Assembly: GCA_007922225.1 (NCBI GenBank)
Contig: ML680086.1
Span: 8,497,472-8,561,471, forward strand
Source: Emydura subglobosa
Taxonomy: Eukaryota; Chordata; Testudines; Chelidae
Direction of reading: 5' to 3'
DNA length: 64,000 nucleotides
Translations under genes and position numbers: made by a program
The notes under the pieces: generated by a model
Seen by the model: the letters and a program-made list of their open reading frames with translations, nothing else
The model's database searches: none
What the model was told of the DNA's origin: nothing
In this document: positions 11,565 to 21,985 of the stretch, piece after piece
How positions within the stretch are numbered: the first letter of the stretch is position 1
How the letters are laid out: the number at the start of each line of letters is the position of its first letter

Positions 11565-11910
11565 TTTCCCTGATGAATGTTCAATTGATATACAGTGGGA
11601 CTAGCTTTATTTACAATTTTATAGGTCCTAGCCACACTGCGCTGAGGACATGGACTTTTTCTTTTGTATATTTATACATCACCACGTCTCCTATTTGCCA
11701 CTCCTGTGGGTGCAGGATTGGTCCCATCTTTTTATTCATTTGCTTAACATTTGCTTTAAGTGTTACAGCTACTTGCCTGTGCGTATTTGCTATGGATTTT
11801 AATAGCTGCTGCAGCCACTGATTTGTTAATACTTTAGGCTGCAATGCATCTGTAGGCACCCCAGTCACCCAGCACTGTTCAGGCAGTTGCATATCTCTTT
11901 CCTTCATATT
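11565..11910 (-). pseudogene. Endogenous retroviral integrase C-terminal fragment
   Basis: The minus strand encodes about 115 residues: a Gln/Leu-rich linker (NQWLQQLLKSIA), then QEWQIGDVVMYKY and SAVWLGPIKLVNKASP. This fits the SH3-like DNA-binding tail of retroviral integrases (GDxV...W.GP...P..Y.L). The catalytic core is not visible upstream (12 kb). It is probably the same insertion as the protease and Env pieces, or a second overlapping copy. Confidence 0.5.
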
Positions 11911-13104
11911 TCATGTAACAGCTTTGACTAACTGTATTCTACAAACATATATAATAATATTCAGATAGGATTGCATAACATTTAATCCACTGAACAAAAC
12001 ACCATATCTGATCCTACTTGATGATACATCAGGCCAATGCAGTTTCATATTTTCCATTTTTCATGCTGAGGAAATGGAATCCATAATTACTTCCATGAAC
12101 TACACATTTTTGCTATTTGGTGTGAGTTGAAAAAATTGCTTGCATTCTCAAATAATTTTTTGATAATTCTATAATTATAAGTAAGAGTTATAACATATAT
12201 TCTTATACAATTTTCATTGATATATATCATTCTTATTTCCTTTAGACATTTTGTGTGGCATTAATGCTAGTGGGTACATGTTTTGTGGATTTAACTCTGT
12301 ATTGAAAATGTAGGTATAGGACAATAGGGAACAAATCTAAACTACATACTGAGTGGAACGTTGCTACACTTTTGTTCCTTATGACCAAGTAAGAATTGCT
12401 TATACCAAATTAGAACCTAGTGCATATTATATCATGCATCATTAAAATAACATTTCAACATAGATTGAATAACTTGTCATATGTATTGCTTAGTGCCTCT
12501 AATTCATACTATTGTTCATGCTTTGGCTGTACAAGAAATGCAAAATTTGGGCCTGGCATGCTCTGAATAATAAACTATCTTGTACAAGAGAGAACTGACT
12601 ATGATGACACTAATGAGATTAATAGTGTCCTTTGTATACTTCCAACATTTAAAAACACCTTACCTTTCCTCAGCTGCTGCTAATACGATCAGAAGGACTA
12701 GATTGTTAGAAACTGTTTGTAGACTCTTTGCCCTGGAGCTTCTGAGATGCAGATTGTTTCTTTCACACTAATATACAAAACAACTATTTTAGCTTTAAAT
12801 AAATCTCAGTTCAAGTGAAATTTTATTTTCTCGTCTAAGCATATAGTTTCAACACATATGATTCACAGAGATCCTTTTAACAGACAAAAATTATGAACCT
12901 CATCGGAGTGTGCTACAACCTGGTAATTCATGGCATTAATCTCTGGTAGAGTTACCATAATCACCTTCAATTACAGTGATTGATTTATACTTCATACTCT
13001 GCCTGTTAAGGTTACACATTAGTGCGTTTAGAAACAGCATCTGTTCTGAACACCCTTTTCTGTAAGAGATTGAAACCCCTAAATTACTTGAAATTTGCTG
13101 TTGT
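11911..13104. other. Non-coding stretch, no recognised gene
   Basis: AT-rich DNA. The missing integrase core of the adjacent minus-strand retroviral fragment would be expected here but is unreadable. A 63-codon plus-strand frame at 12580-12771 has no recognisable feature. Confidence 0.45.
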
Positions 13105-13197
13105 TGCTACTATGTTGGTCCCAGGATATTAGAGAAACAAGGTGGGTGAAATAATATCTTCTATTGGACCAACTTCTGTTGGTGAGAGACAAATTTG
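13105..13197 (-). repeat. Penelope-type repeat tail (truncated)
   Basis: The segment contains 'aggtgggtgaaataatatc' and 'ggaccaacttctgttggtg', a block I recognise as a very common amniote repeat tail, here reversed. A second relic of it starts near 60665. It stops before the part that in full copies would form a hammerhead-like fold. The Penelope assignment is from memory of the family and is tentative. Confidence 0.45.
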
Positions 13198-13594
13198 ATC
13201 CCAGCCTACCATAGGCATGCGCAGCACATTTGATTAGGGTGTGTACATTTCATTAGGGTGTGCACACATTACCTATGGAATTTTACCTGAATCTTACCTG
13301 CCGCCGTAAAAAGTACCAGCGTCCTGTTGTTTGGCGGCAACTCGCATCGCGCGCCAGGTCCTTCTCCACCGCCAGAAAAACTGCCGCCGGGTATTTCAAG
13401 CCCTGAATTAGGGTGTGCCTGGGCACACCTGGCACACCCCGTGCGCACGCCTATGCAGCCTAGTGAATGTTTCTGATGTCCTTCGGTACTTTCAATGTAC
13501 AAGAACCATTGCTAAGAAAGACTGCAAAGAAAGGAACAGGAAGGGAAGGGATTAACATCAGATTTCACTGTCCAAGTCTTCCTCGGGCAAATCA

Positions 13595-13735
13595 ATTTAT
13601 CCTATCAGTAAAATGGGTGAAATATTTACCATTTCCGCCTCACAGGGGTGTTGTGAGGCTTAATTCATAAATGCTTGTAAAGTGCTTAGAACTCTGCTAG
13701 TGACAGATGATATACAAATGCTAAGTATATTGGCC
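13595..13735 (+). repeat. MIR-like SINE tail
   Basis: 'aaaatgggtgaaatattta', 'cctcacaggggtgttgtga', 'ggcttaattcataaatg' and 'gtaaagtgctta' follow in the order of the MIR/L2 3' core. Confidence 0.6.
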
Positions 13736-13875
13736 CTGATCCTGTAACAGGATCCATTTGGATGAAACCCCATTGAAGTCATTGGGGTTTTGCATTGCAG
13801 AGATCTGTCTGAACAGATCTAATTGTGGGAGTGAGCCTGGAAATCTAAATGATATCAACGAAGGTCCTGATCCTG

Positions 13876-13985
13876 CAAAGCCTTAGACACGTGCTTAATT
13901 TTATGCAATCTGAATAATCTCACTGACAACAATTAATTGACTTGCAGTATGTAAATTTAAACACGTGCATAAGTCTTTGTAGCAA
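13876..13985. repeat. Palindromic (foldback) repeat
   Basis: The left arm 'gcaaagccttagacacgtgc' pairs imperfectly with the right arm 'aacacgtgcataagtctttg'. Both arms carry CACGTG. The type is widespread in sauropsid genomes. A related relic lies near 21.35-21.45 kb. Confidence 0.5.
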
Positions 13986-14049
13986 CCAGGTTTAAAATAG
14001 TTGAGTTACACATTCCATTGAGATCAGTCCACACTAAGATCAGAATCAG

Positions 14050-15108
14050 ACCCTCCCTAACAAATGCAGTTACTACTAACAGAATCGTAGCATGGTTTCC
14101 CAGATCAACACAGACAAGGATTTTTTTAAGGTGAGCTGTGTTAGAAAACTTTGCTTAGGGCAACAATATCATCTATAACAAGGTTTCATTAGCACACTTC
14201 ACAGAACAAATTCCTGCCTACACCAGCCTGGGAAACGAGGCTAAAATTCTGATAAGTGCCAACCCGGTTTAATCTTAACTGAAGTCAGCATGGTGCTGAT
14301 CACAGTGTGGAGAGGATGTGTTTTATGTGTACAGTGATAAATGTGGGCTTTGTAAAAATGAAAGCATTGAGAGAAAGGGAGAGGGAATCTTTGTGCATCT
14401 TGCAATGAAAGCAAGCGATCTGAACCAGAAAGATACAACAATTTGGGGAATGTGATGGAAATTTCACTACATTGTTCTCTTTTTAATAAAAAAATTTGTC
14501 TTTTCCCCTTGATGAGGGTTTGAACTTTATAGATACAGTCTGTGCTGCTGGGAATAAATGGGAGAAGTTTTCTGCTCCAAAGGAAATAATTCCGAACCTT
14601 TTGATTCATTTTCCATGGTGCATTTCTCAGGACACCAAATAATAATTATAGAAACATGTTACATATGTGTATTTGTATCATGAATGTGTGCATTGTTTTA
14701 AATTTTCTCTCTCTTTCTTTTAATTTGGATTCTTGGAACATAAGTTTATTGTTGCAAAGATGGCTGGGTTTGGGGTGGAAACTGTTCTGGTGTCTATAAG
14801 CTTATGGAATCTCAAACCTACAGCAATAATAAAGTTAATGGACATTTGTGGCTTTACAGTTCTTTACAAGATCATCAAGTATCTCATCATTGCTGCCAGA
14901 ATTTGCTGTTGGTACTGAAATCCCCAGGTCTATCTGTGTTTCCTGTGAGAAGGCCCAGTCCTGCATGGCTGAGGCCTGAGAGCAGCAGCACTGAACTTCC
15001 TGTCGAGCTGCTTTAATTTGTGCTTTTTTAGTCCTGATGCAGTATGGTGGAGTGAAGTGAGAGGAGAGGCATTGCTAGCTGGTGGGTCAGCATGAGGCAT
15101 TGAGCAAC
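14050..15108. other. Non-coding stretch left of the Gmr1-like element
   Basis: No gene is recognised. A 122-codon minus-strand frame at 14241-14609 is open, but its composition is unremarkable and it matches no family I know. Confidence 0.4.
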
Positions 15109-16100
15109 TGTAAAGATCCCCTGGTGTGGGTGGGGCTAGCGGCCCTCCCTCACCATCAATCTCCAAGGAAGGATGCACCTGCCAATGCCTGAGCCCTGGG
15201 GGGAGTTCTAGCAAAAGGGGGAAGTTTTTAGCCCTCAGTAAGTCAAGCAAATAGTTTAGGGCCACAGCCCTTAGGCAGGGCAGGCCAGGCAAATGGAGAC
15301 AGTCTGTAGCCCTTTGTAGAGTGAGCACACAGTTCAAGGTCCTAGCCCTTAGGCAGGATGGGGCAGGTAGCAGGGAACAATCTCTGGCCTTCAGCAGGGC
15401 GATCACCCCTAGGTCGGGGTAGGAAGGGAGGAGAGGGACACAAGCCCACCCAACTCTATTGCTTCCCAGCCCAGGGCCCTGGCAGTGACAGGTTGTCCCA
15501 TCACTGGGTCAGCGGGGCTCCAGCTGAAACTTGCTGACTTGGCTACAAGCCATAATGCAGCCAGCTGGATGACTGGCTCCCCTGGGCTCCTTCCTTCACC
15601 CCTTTCCCTAGAATACCTTGTTCCTCAAGTCGCTCCCCATTTCCTCGGGTAACACAGTGCCCAAGGGAAGTTCCAGAATCCTTCAGCCTCGTCGCTTAAC
15701 GGCAGGTCCAGGAACACTTCGGAGCCGTCCGCGGAGGGCAGCTCCCTCTAGGTCAGAAGGTTCAGGGGTCTCCTCTGGCTCACCGGAGGTTGGCAGCTCA
15801 AGCAGTTCCTACAGGTCGCAAGGTCCAGGGGTCTCCTCCAGCTCGCCAGGCTCAGGTAGCTCTGGCAGGTCCTCGGAGCCCCAGGCAGTTGGCAGCTCCA
15901 GCAGCCTCTCCTCAGTGTAACAGTCTGGTCCAGACCCAGGCCATATCACCAAGGAAGAGATGTCCTTCTCCCTCGGCTGCCTTCCCCTCACTGAGCTGGA
16001 AGGCCTGCCTTTTATACTTCCTGTCCTGCCTTTCTGCTCCCGGTCAGAGTGGGTTTGGCTCTCCCTCACCATCAATCTCCACAACCCCTGGCTACACACA
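15109..16100 (-). mobile_element. 3' LTR of Gmr1-like Ty3/Gypsy element (LTR-3)
   Basis: Read on the minus strand, the LTR begins TGTGTGTAGCC directly after a polypurine tract and ends ...TTTACA near 15109. The left end is inferred from architecture because the other LTR is missing. It has TATAAAAGG (16008-16016) followed by CAGCTCAGT, then ELP-rich repeats (about 15.7-15.9 kb), then imperfect tandem repeats (about 15.18-15.41 kb). 'ctccctcaccatcaatctcc' occurs near both ends (about 15148 and 16060) as a short terminal direct repeat. Solo LTR-1 and LTR-2 share all these features. Confidence 0.65.
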
Positions 16101-16108
16101 CCCCCCTC
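16101..16108 (-). other. Polypurine tract (plus-strand priming site)
   Basis: On the minus strand GAGGGGGG sits between the end of the RNase H frame and the LTR start. The stop codon of that frame overlaps the tract (TTGAGGGG). This is the position of the primer for second-strand synthesis in LTR elements. Confidence 0.6.
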
Positions 16109-16694
16109 AAGTCCAGCTCCCGGTTTTCACGGCTGGTCTGGTCTGCTTCTCCAAGCACAACAGCGCGTCTGTATTCGCGTGCTGCTGACCGGCCCAGTGC
16201 CACACCATAAAGGCAAATGTTTTCAATGCCAGATACCAGCGCATTAGGCAGGCATTTATGTCCTTCGTCTGGTGTAGCCATTTTAAGGCCATGTGATCAG
16301 TCACCACCATGAATGGGCTTCAGAGGAAGTAGTAGCGAAGTGCCTCCACCACCCACTTCACGGCCAGTGCCTCCTTTTCAACTACTGAATATTTTTGCTC
16401 TCTCGGGAATAACTTCCAGCTGATGTACAGCCTGGGGTGTTCCTCCCTGTTGATGTCCTGGGATAGAATCATGCCCAGGCCCACGGTGGAAGCATCCATT
16501 TGGATGATGAAGCCCTGATTGAAGTCCAGGCTGTACAGTACGGGCTCCTGACAGAGCATGTCTTTCAGGGCTCGAAAAGCCCTCTTGCGTGGAGGGGTCC
16601 ACTGTACATGCATCAGCTGGGTTTTGGTTAAAAGGTTCATCAGGGGGGCAGCGATGGTGGTAAAGTTGCAGATGAACTGCCGATAGTATCCCAC
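16107..16694 (-). pseudogene. Ty3/Gypsy RNase H domain (Gmr1-like pol C-terminus)
   Basis: The frame 16694-16320 starts at the RT connection (MGYYRQFI) and carries the first RNase H carboxylates, QMDASTVGLGMILSQ and EKEALAVKW. After a frameshift the reading continues at 16310-16107 with VVTDHMALKWLHQT and NTDALL, typical of the C-terminal end. It degrades the RNA strand during reverse transcription. No integrase follows: the frame stops in the polypurine tract. So the polyprotein ends with RNase H, unlike ordinary Gypsy elements. Confidence 0.85.
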
Positions 16695-17515
16695 CAGCCC
16701 TAGGAATTGCCTGACTTGTCACTTTGTGGCCAGGGCGGGTTGTTCCTGGATAGCCTGAACCTTTCTGATGAGGGGTCATACCACTCCTCATCCCAGGGTG
16801 TAACTGAGGCACTTCTTAGGATTTGCCGTCAGGTTGGCTTCCCGAAGGGCTGTCAGTATGGCCGCGACATGGTTGAGGTGGTCCTCCCAGCAACAACTGT
16901 AGATGACCACATTATCCAGATAGGCAGCCGCATATTCACATGGGGCTGCAGGAGTCGGTCCATCAGCCACTGAAAGGTTGCAGGGGCCTCGTGTAGACTG
17001 AAGGGCACCCGGGTAAATTGAGAGAGCCCTTTGTGGGTGGCAAAGGCCATCTTCTCCTTGGACCCCGGTTCCATGGGGATATGCCAGTAATCCTTTGTTA
17101 AGTTGAGGGTCGAGATATACTGGGCCTCCCTGAGGTCATCAGGGAGCTCGTCGACCCAGGGCATGGGGTAGGCATCAAACCTGGATATCAGGTAGACCCT
17201 CCAAAAATCGATGCAGAATCGGCAGGACTCATCTGGCTTGGGGACCAAGAACACTGCACCACTCACTTGTGGAGGGCTTAGTCACCCCAAGGTTCAGCAT
17301 CGTTTGGACTTTCTGGTTGATGGCCTCCCACAGGTGCCGCATGAGGGGTCAGGTCAGTGTATGGACCACCTCCCCGGGGTTAGTCTGGATCCGATGGTGT
17401 ACTAGGGTGGTCTGACCCAGAATCACAGTGAAGGTCTTGGGAAAGGCCTCCAGAAGGTGTCAGGCCTGCTTCAGTTGTCTCTCGGTGAGACTGTCATCGA
17501 GTAGCGGTTTCTAGA
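16695..17515 (-). pseudogene. Ty3/Gypsy reverse transcriptase (Gmr1-like)
   Basis: The lead-in SLTERQLKQA near 17.5 kb is followed by an open 137-codon part (17266-16853) with SAVFLVPK-type fingers, RFCIDFWRVYLISRFDAYPM and the palm motif LNLTKDYWHIPM. After a frameshift, 16970-16788 carries YLDNVVIYS in place of the usual YxDD box. The second active-site Asp has become Asn, so the copy is dead even without its frameshifts. The order and spacing of blocks are those of Ty3/Gypsy RT. It follows the integrase tail directly, with no gap. Confidence 0.88.
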
Positions 17516-17534
17516 GATTGTCTGGGTCTGGGAG

Positions 17535-18590
17535 TCATGGCCCTAATTCCAATTTGGGGGTGTAGGGCATGATCATCAAGGCTTCCCATTCATGCCAAGG
17601 TTTCAGTAAGTTTACATGGTATATGTCTGTGCTTCCAGTGATGGGGTTGGTCGATCTCATAAGTGACGGGGCCCATCTGTCGGATGACTTCATACGGGCC
17701 TTGCCACTTGGCCAGTAGCTTGGACTCCTCAGTGGGGAGAAGCACGAGAACCCAGTTGCCGAGACAGAAAGCCCTGGTGCGTGCTCTGTGGTTGTACATT
17801 CGGGCTTTGGTTCTCTGGGCTTCTCAGAGATTCTCCCAGGCAATCTCCCCAGCCTGGATCAGTCGGTCCCCAGAGTAAGGACGTACTGGAGTAGTCCCTG
17901 AGACCGGGATGGGGCCCGCTCCCAGATCTGCTTCACGAGGTCCAATATACCCTGTGCCTGACGCCCGTACAATAGTTCAAAGGGAAAAAACCTTGTTGAC
18001 TCCTGCAGCGCTTCCCAAATGGTCAGGAGTACGGGAGGGAGTAGCTGGTCCCAGTGGTGTAGTTCTTAATTCCCAAGATGCTGCACACTTCCTGGAGTAG
18101 GCGGGAGGTGAAGTTGGTTTCCTGGTCAGAGAGGATTTCCCAGGGTAGCCCTACCCTGGCGAAGATTTTCAGCAGCTCAGCGGTGATGGTTCGGGCTGTG
18201 GCGTTCCTCAGGGGGATGGTCTCAGGAAAGCAGGTGGCATAGTCCATGACGACCAAGATGCAGCGGAACCCAGTCGCGCTTTTGGTGAGGGGTCCCACGA
18301 GGTCCATCGTGACCTCTCGAAGGGGTTCCGACCAGGAGGAAAGGCACTAGGGGGGCTCTTGGCATGCTTGGGGGTGCCACTATTTGGCACTCTGGGCATG
18401 ATGCACAGTAGTCTTTCACCTTCTGGTGGATCTTTGACCAGTAAAAGCAGGTCAAGACCCAGGCCAGGGTCTTCTCTAGTGCAGGTGGCCAGTGGCAGGG
18501 ATGTCATGGGCCAATTTCAGGATGGCCCAATGGTGGGCCCGGGGTACCACCAATTGAGACCGGAACTGGCTATGATGGCTCCATTCCCCT
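17535..18590 (-). pseudogene. Integrase located upstream of RT (Gmr1-like order)
   Basis: From 5' to 3' on the minus strand: a zinc-binding region (about 18.45-18.56 kb) with KDYCASCPECQIVAPP; the catalytic core at 18307-18023 with MDLVGPLTKSATGFRCILVV (first Asp), AILVVMDYAT-like strands and LSDQETNFTSRL (second Asp); the C-terminal tail at 17843-17535 with NWVLVLLPTEES, WQGPYEVIRQMGPVTYEI and YHVNLLKPWHE. It cuts target DNA and joins the element ends. Several frameshifts and stops break it. Gag, protease and the 5' LTR are missing beyond 18.6 kb, so the copy is 5'-truncated. Confidence 0.88.
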
Positions 18591-18599
18591 CAATGAATA

Positions 18600-19299
18600 C
18601 CCTATGCCATAGGAATCCCCATGTAGCAGAACAAAATGGCTTTGAGGCTGCTTTGCATCGCAGCCTTAACCAGTTCTTTACAATATCTAGCCCAGAGTGT
18701 ATGGGCCATAATTGCCATTAAAAAAAATCCAAATAATGAAATTAGGATGGGCAGCCATCACAACAAATCACCTATGGGCTTTGTTAGTAGAGCAAGGGAT
18801 GTGATACTCATGCTGATCAGAGACTGATAAAGCTTGTCAAAAAATTTCAATTAAACTTTTTTCTGGAGAAAAACACTTTCATCTAAACAAAAATTTTTCG
18901 TGGAAATATACATTAGGAAGGTTTTTCAGGTTCACACTGGCATTTAGACAGACCTTCTGTACCCAGAGATGTTAGAGCTCCAGGCTGTGAGAGACCTAGT
19001 TTCAACTCCCTGCTCTACCTATTTCAGGGAAGTCTTTCATCCTCAATCACTTGAAATCATGCAGAGGAAGGATGTGAGCCTGAGTCTCCTACAGTCCAGG
19101 CCGTGACCCAAATTACAAGGCTATAGAGCGTCTCTCTGCTGGAAAGATTTCCAAAGGTCTCATTTGTGTTCTGATGTGGAATGAAACAAACACTGAAGCC
19201 TCCGAATGTTTCGTAAAACAGAATTGTTGTTTTCTGGGCACCTCATGACTCTGCTAAGGAAACCTAACACCTAGGCACTAGATATTCCTGTCCATTATT
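18600..19299. other. Non-coding stretch with A/T-rich and SINE-like patches
   Basis: No gene is recognised. Around 18830-18900 is an A/T-rich 'aaaaatttc' patch of a type seen again near 57.5-57.8 kb. Around 19000-19135 the minus strand vaguely resembles a tRNA-derived SINE head (box A-like and box B-like blocks), but it is too diverged to call. Confidence 0.35.
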
Positions 19300-20905
19300 T
19301 TTAAAAGGGGGAACCCTTATTTCTTGAAGGGGGTGAGTAATTGAAACAGCTTGAGGGAAGAACTCCAGATGGATTCCATCTAATCTGTAACCCAGTGAAT
19401 TCCTGAAGAGAAATCAGAGCAGGTAGAGGAGAGCCAGGGTATGAAAAGGAAACTGACAGGAAGACAGCTTTCATCATGCTTTCCCCCTTTTCAGCCTTAT
19501 ATACACTCAGTCCCTGGCTGGTAGTAGCTAGTTGCAGGATATAGGGTTTATCTTTCCGAGGATAAGCCAGAGTTGGTGCCAATGGCAGGGCTTGTTTTAA
19601 CTTCACAGATGAAGTGCTCTGCTCCTCTCCCCATTGCCATTCCTTTCCTTTTTTTTAGGAGCTGATAGCGTGGCCTTGCCAGTTCCATGTAGTATTCTAT
19701 AAAATCGTGGGAGAATCCCATTAAGCCCAAAAGGAACGCAGAGCCGTAATGTGTTGTGGCTCTGGGAGCTTACAAATAAGCTCAACACGTTGAGTGTCTG
19801 GATGACGTCCATCTACTCCCATTTCTACACCGAGATACGTGACTTTTTGTTTTGCTATCTGTGCTTTTACTAGATTGATCAGGAATCCTCTCATATTTAT
19901 CCTTTCCAACACAATCTCAAGCATTTTCAAATTCTCTTCCCTAGTTGGTGTAGCTATTAACACGTCATCTACATAGGCGAGTACATTTTCCTTATAGGGT
20001 ATTCCATCTCACATTCCTGATACCTACTTATAACATATTGATGGGCATTGAGGAATCCCCTGGGGTACCCTGGTGAACATGTATTGATGATTACAAAATG
20101 TAAAAGCGAACTTATACCAAGATTATTCATACAAAGGGATGGAGAAAAATGCATTTGAAATGTCAAGCACTGAAAACCATTTGGCTTCTGCACTTACAAT
20201 AGTCATTAGCTCATGGAATTTAGCCATGACTGGTGTTAGTCTCGGGGTTACTCTGTATAACTCCCAATAATCAGTGGTGAGATGCCATGTCATCTGGTCC
20301 ACCTTAAGGACCAGTCAAATCAGTGAGTTACAGACACTCATGGTCTTAATCAAAACACTTTGTCTTTATGGGGAAGTAATAGTTTCCCAAAGTCCTTCTT
20401 CTGCCTTAGCTGGATATTTGTACTGTTTCTGTGGTTTTGGGTCTGGACCATATACCGTTACCTGTTCTTTGCGTTGCATTACATTGCAACTTATTTTTAG
20501 CAAAAACAGCTCTATGCCTCTCAACTATTACCATAAAGTCCTGATCCCAGGTAAGTAAGCTGAGATCTTGCAGTGCCTTGATAGCTGCCACTCTGTGCAT
20601 AGCGGATATCACATATCCACTTTCAGGCTTAGCATCCATCATTAATAAAATCCTATTCGGCAGATCAACCACTGCTTCCAGTTCTTTCAAGGCATATATG
20701 TTTAAAATAGCATCACCCTCAAGTTTTGTAAACCAAAGGTATAATAACCTTCTTAGACCCGATGATACATCCTATAGTTCTTGTAAAGGGAACAACACTA
20801 GTTTTTCCATTATATCCCCCTACCTCCCTAACTTTTTCTACAGGCATTTCCTGAATGCAGATAACTGGTAGAATATAATTCATGTACATGAATATGTGCT
20901 GCTAA
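19300..20905 (-). pseudogene. Endogenous retrovirus protease end and reverse transcriptase
   Basis: On the minus strand a retropepsin-like C-terminus (about 20.87-20.63 kb; GDAILNIYALKELEAVVDLP after a frameshift) leads into RT. RT fingers and palm lie at about 20.45-20.0 kb (WFSVLDISNAFFSIPL). The active-site box YVDDVLIATPT is at about 19943-19975, QKVTYLGVEM follows, and a connection segment ALPLAPTLAYPRKDKPYIL lies near 19.55 kb. YVDD with intact aspartates is preserved, but stops and frameshifts run through the gene. RNase H is at most started before the fragment ends near 19.3 kb. This is an orthoretrovirus-like type, distinct from the Gypsy element next to it. Confidence 0.8.
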
Positions 20906-21985
20906 TAGTTTTTTACATAGTGGCCATATAAAAATGGCTTTTTTTATTGGTGTTGCACTAAAATATTAAAAAGTTCAAGGAAAAGTTAAACTGTATTTTC
21001 TTTCCAGTGCCATGCTGTGTATTTTTGTATTAAGACAAACAGAGCACAGGCCACATGCTGAGACACTAACTTATCATCATTTTGTCTTTTACTTGTACCA
21101 AAAGCTCTGGTTTGGTGCATATGGAATCCACTGATAACCATGTGTTACATTTCCCCCTCCTATGCATAGTCCACAGAGAATAATAACCCTTAGAGCCTGT
21201 CTCTTTAGAGTTAGATATAGGGATGCTTTCTTTCTAGGTCTGGAGGTCCCTGGTGTCAACTAAGCGATGGCAGCTGTAACCCATACTCATTTTCTCCATG
21301 AAAGGTGGAATTTGCATTTTCCCTGTGAGTGCCCCATAGGCCAGGGCAGGCCTGACTCTGATTTAACTTTATTCATATGAGTAATCCCACTGACTTCGGT
21401 GGTATGAATAAACACATGGATAAGTGTTTGCAGGATTGAAGTCTAAAACTGTTCCTGGGACTTGTCTTCACTACCACAGATTTAGTTCACCTCATGGAGT
21501 AACTCCTAGCTCATGTGAGAGAGACCACACTGTGAAACAACCCTGGAGCTACACAGCGTGATAGGAACTGATGAGATGTTGCATCCCCACTGCATTACAA
21601 ATTCCAGTGTCAGCAGCTCTCAAGCTTCACACACCCCCATTGACAGGCCAGCTAGCTTGAATTTAAAGCATTGCTTAACTCAAGATAGAGATTTTTGTGT
21701 TGGACGGGAGCTAGGTTAGGAGCAAAACTTGAATTGTATCTCAAGTTAACACTGCAATGAAGACAAGTCTATGGATACACTGGAGTGAGCTGAATTATCA
21801 GAGATAAGTGGCTAAATTAAAAAATATTGTTCCATACTTTTTCCCAATCCTTTATTTATGTGCTGTCTATTTAAATTGTAAGGTTTGGGGAGAAAGACTA
21901 CTGATTTCAAGGGGACAATGCACATGGTTAAAGTAAACATGCATTTAAGTTCTTTACTGGATTGAGTTCAGAATGCAGGTTAGAT
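20906..21985. other. Non-coding stretch
   Basis: No gene is seen. Around 21345-21450 lies a diverged palindromic repeat relic containing 'cccactgacttcggtggta', related in style to the one at 13.88 kb. Confidence 0.45.

Noticed and set aside
14241..14609. 122-codon minus-strand frame
   Set aside because: Ordinary composition without motifs, and no supporting context.
18985..19135. tRNA gene on the minus strand
   Set aside because: Only vague box A and box B resemblance; no cloverleaf or anticodon arm can be drawn.
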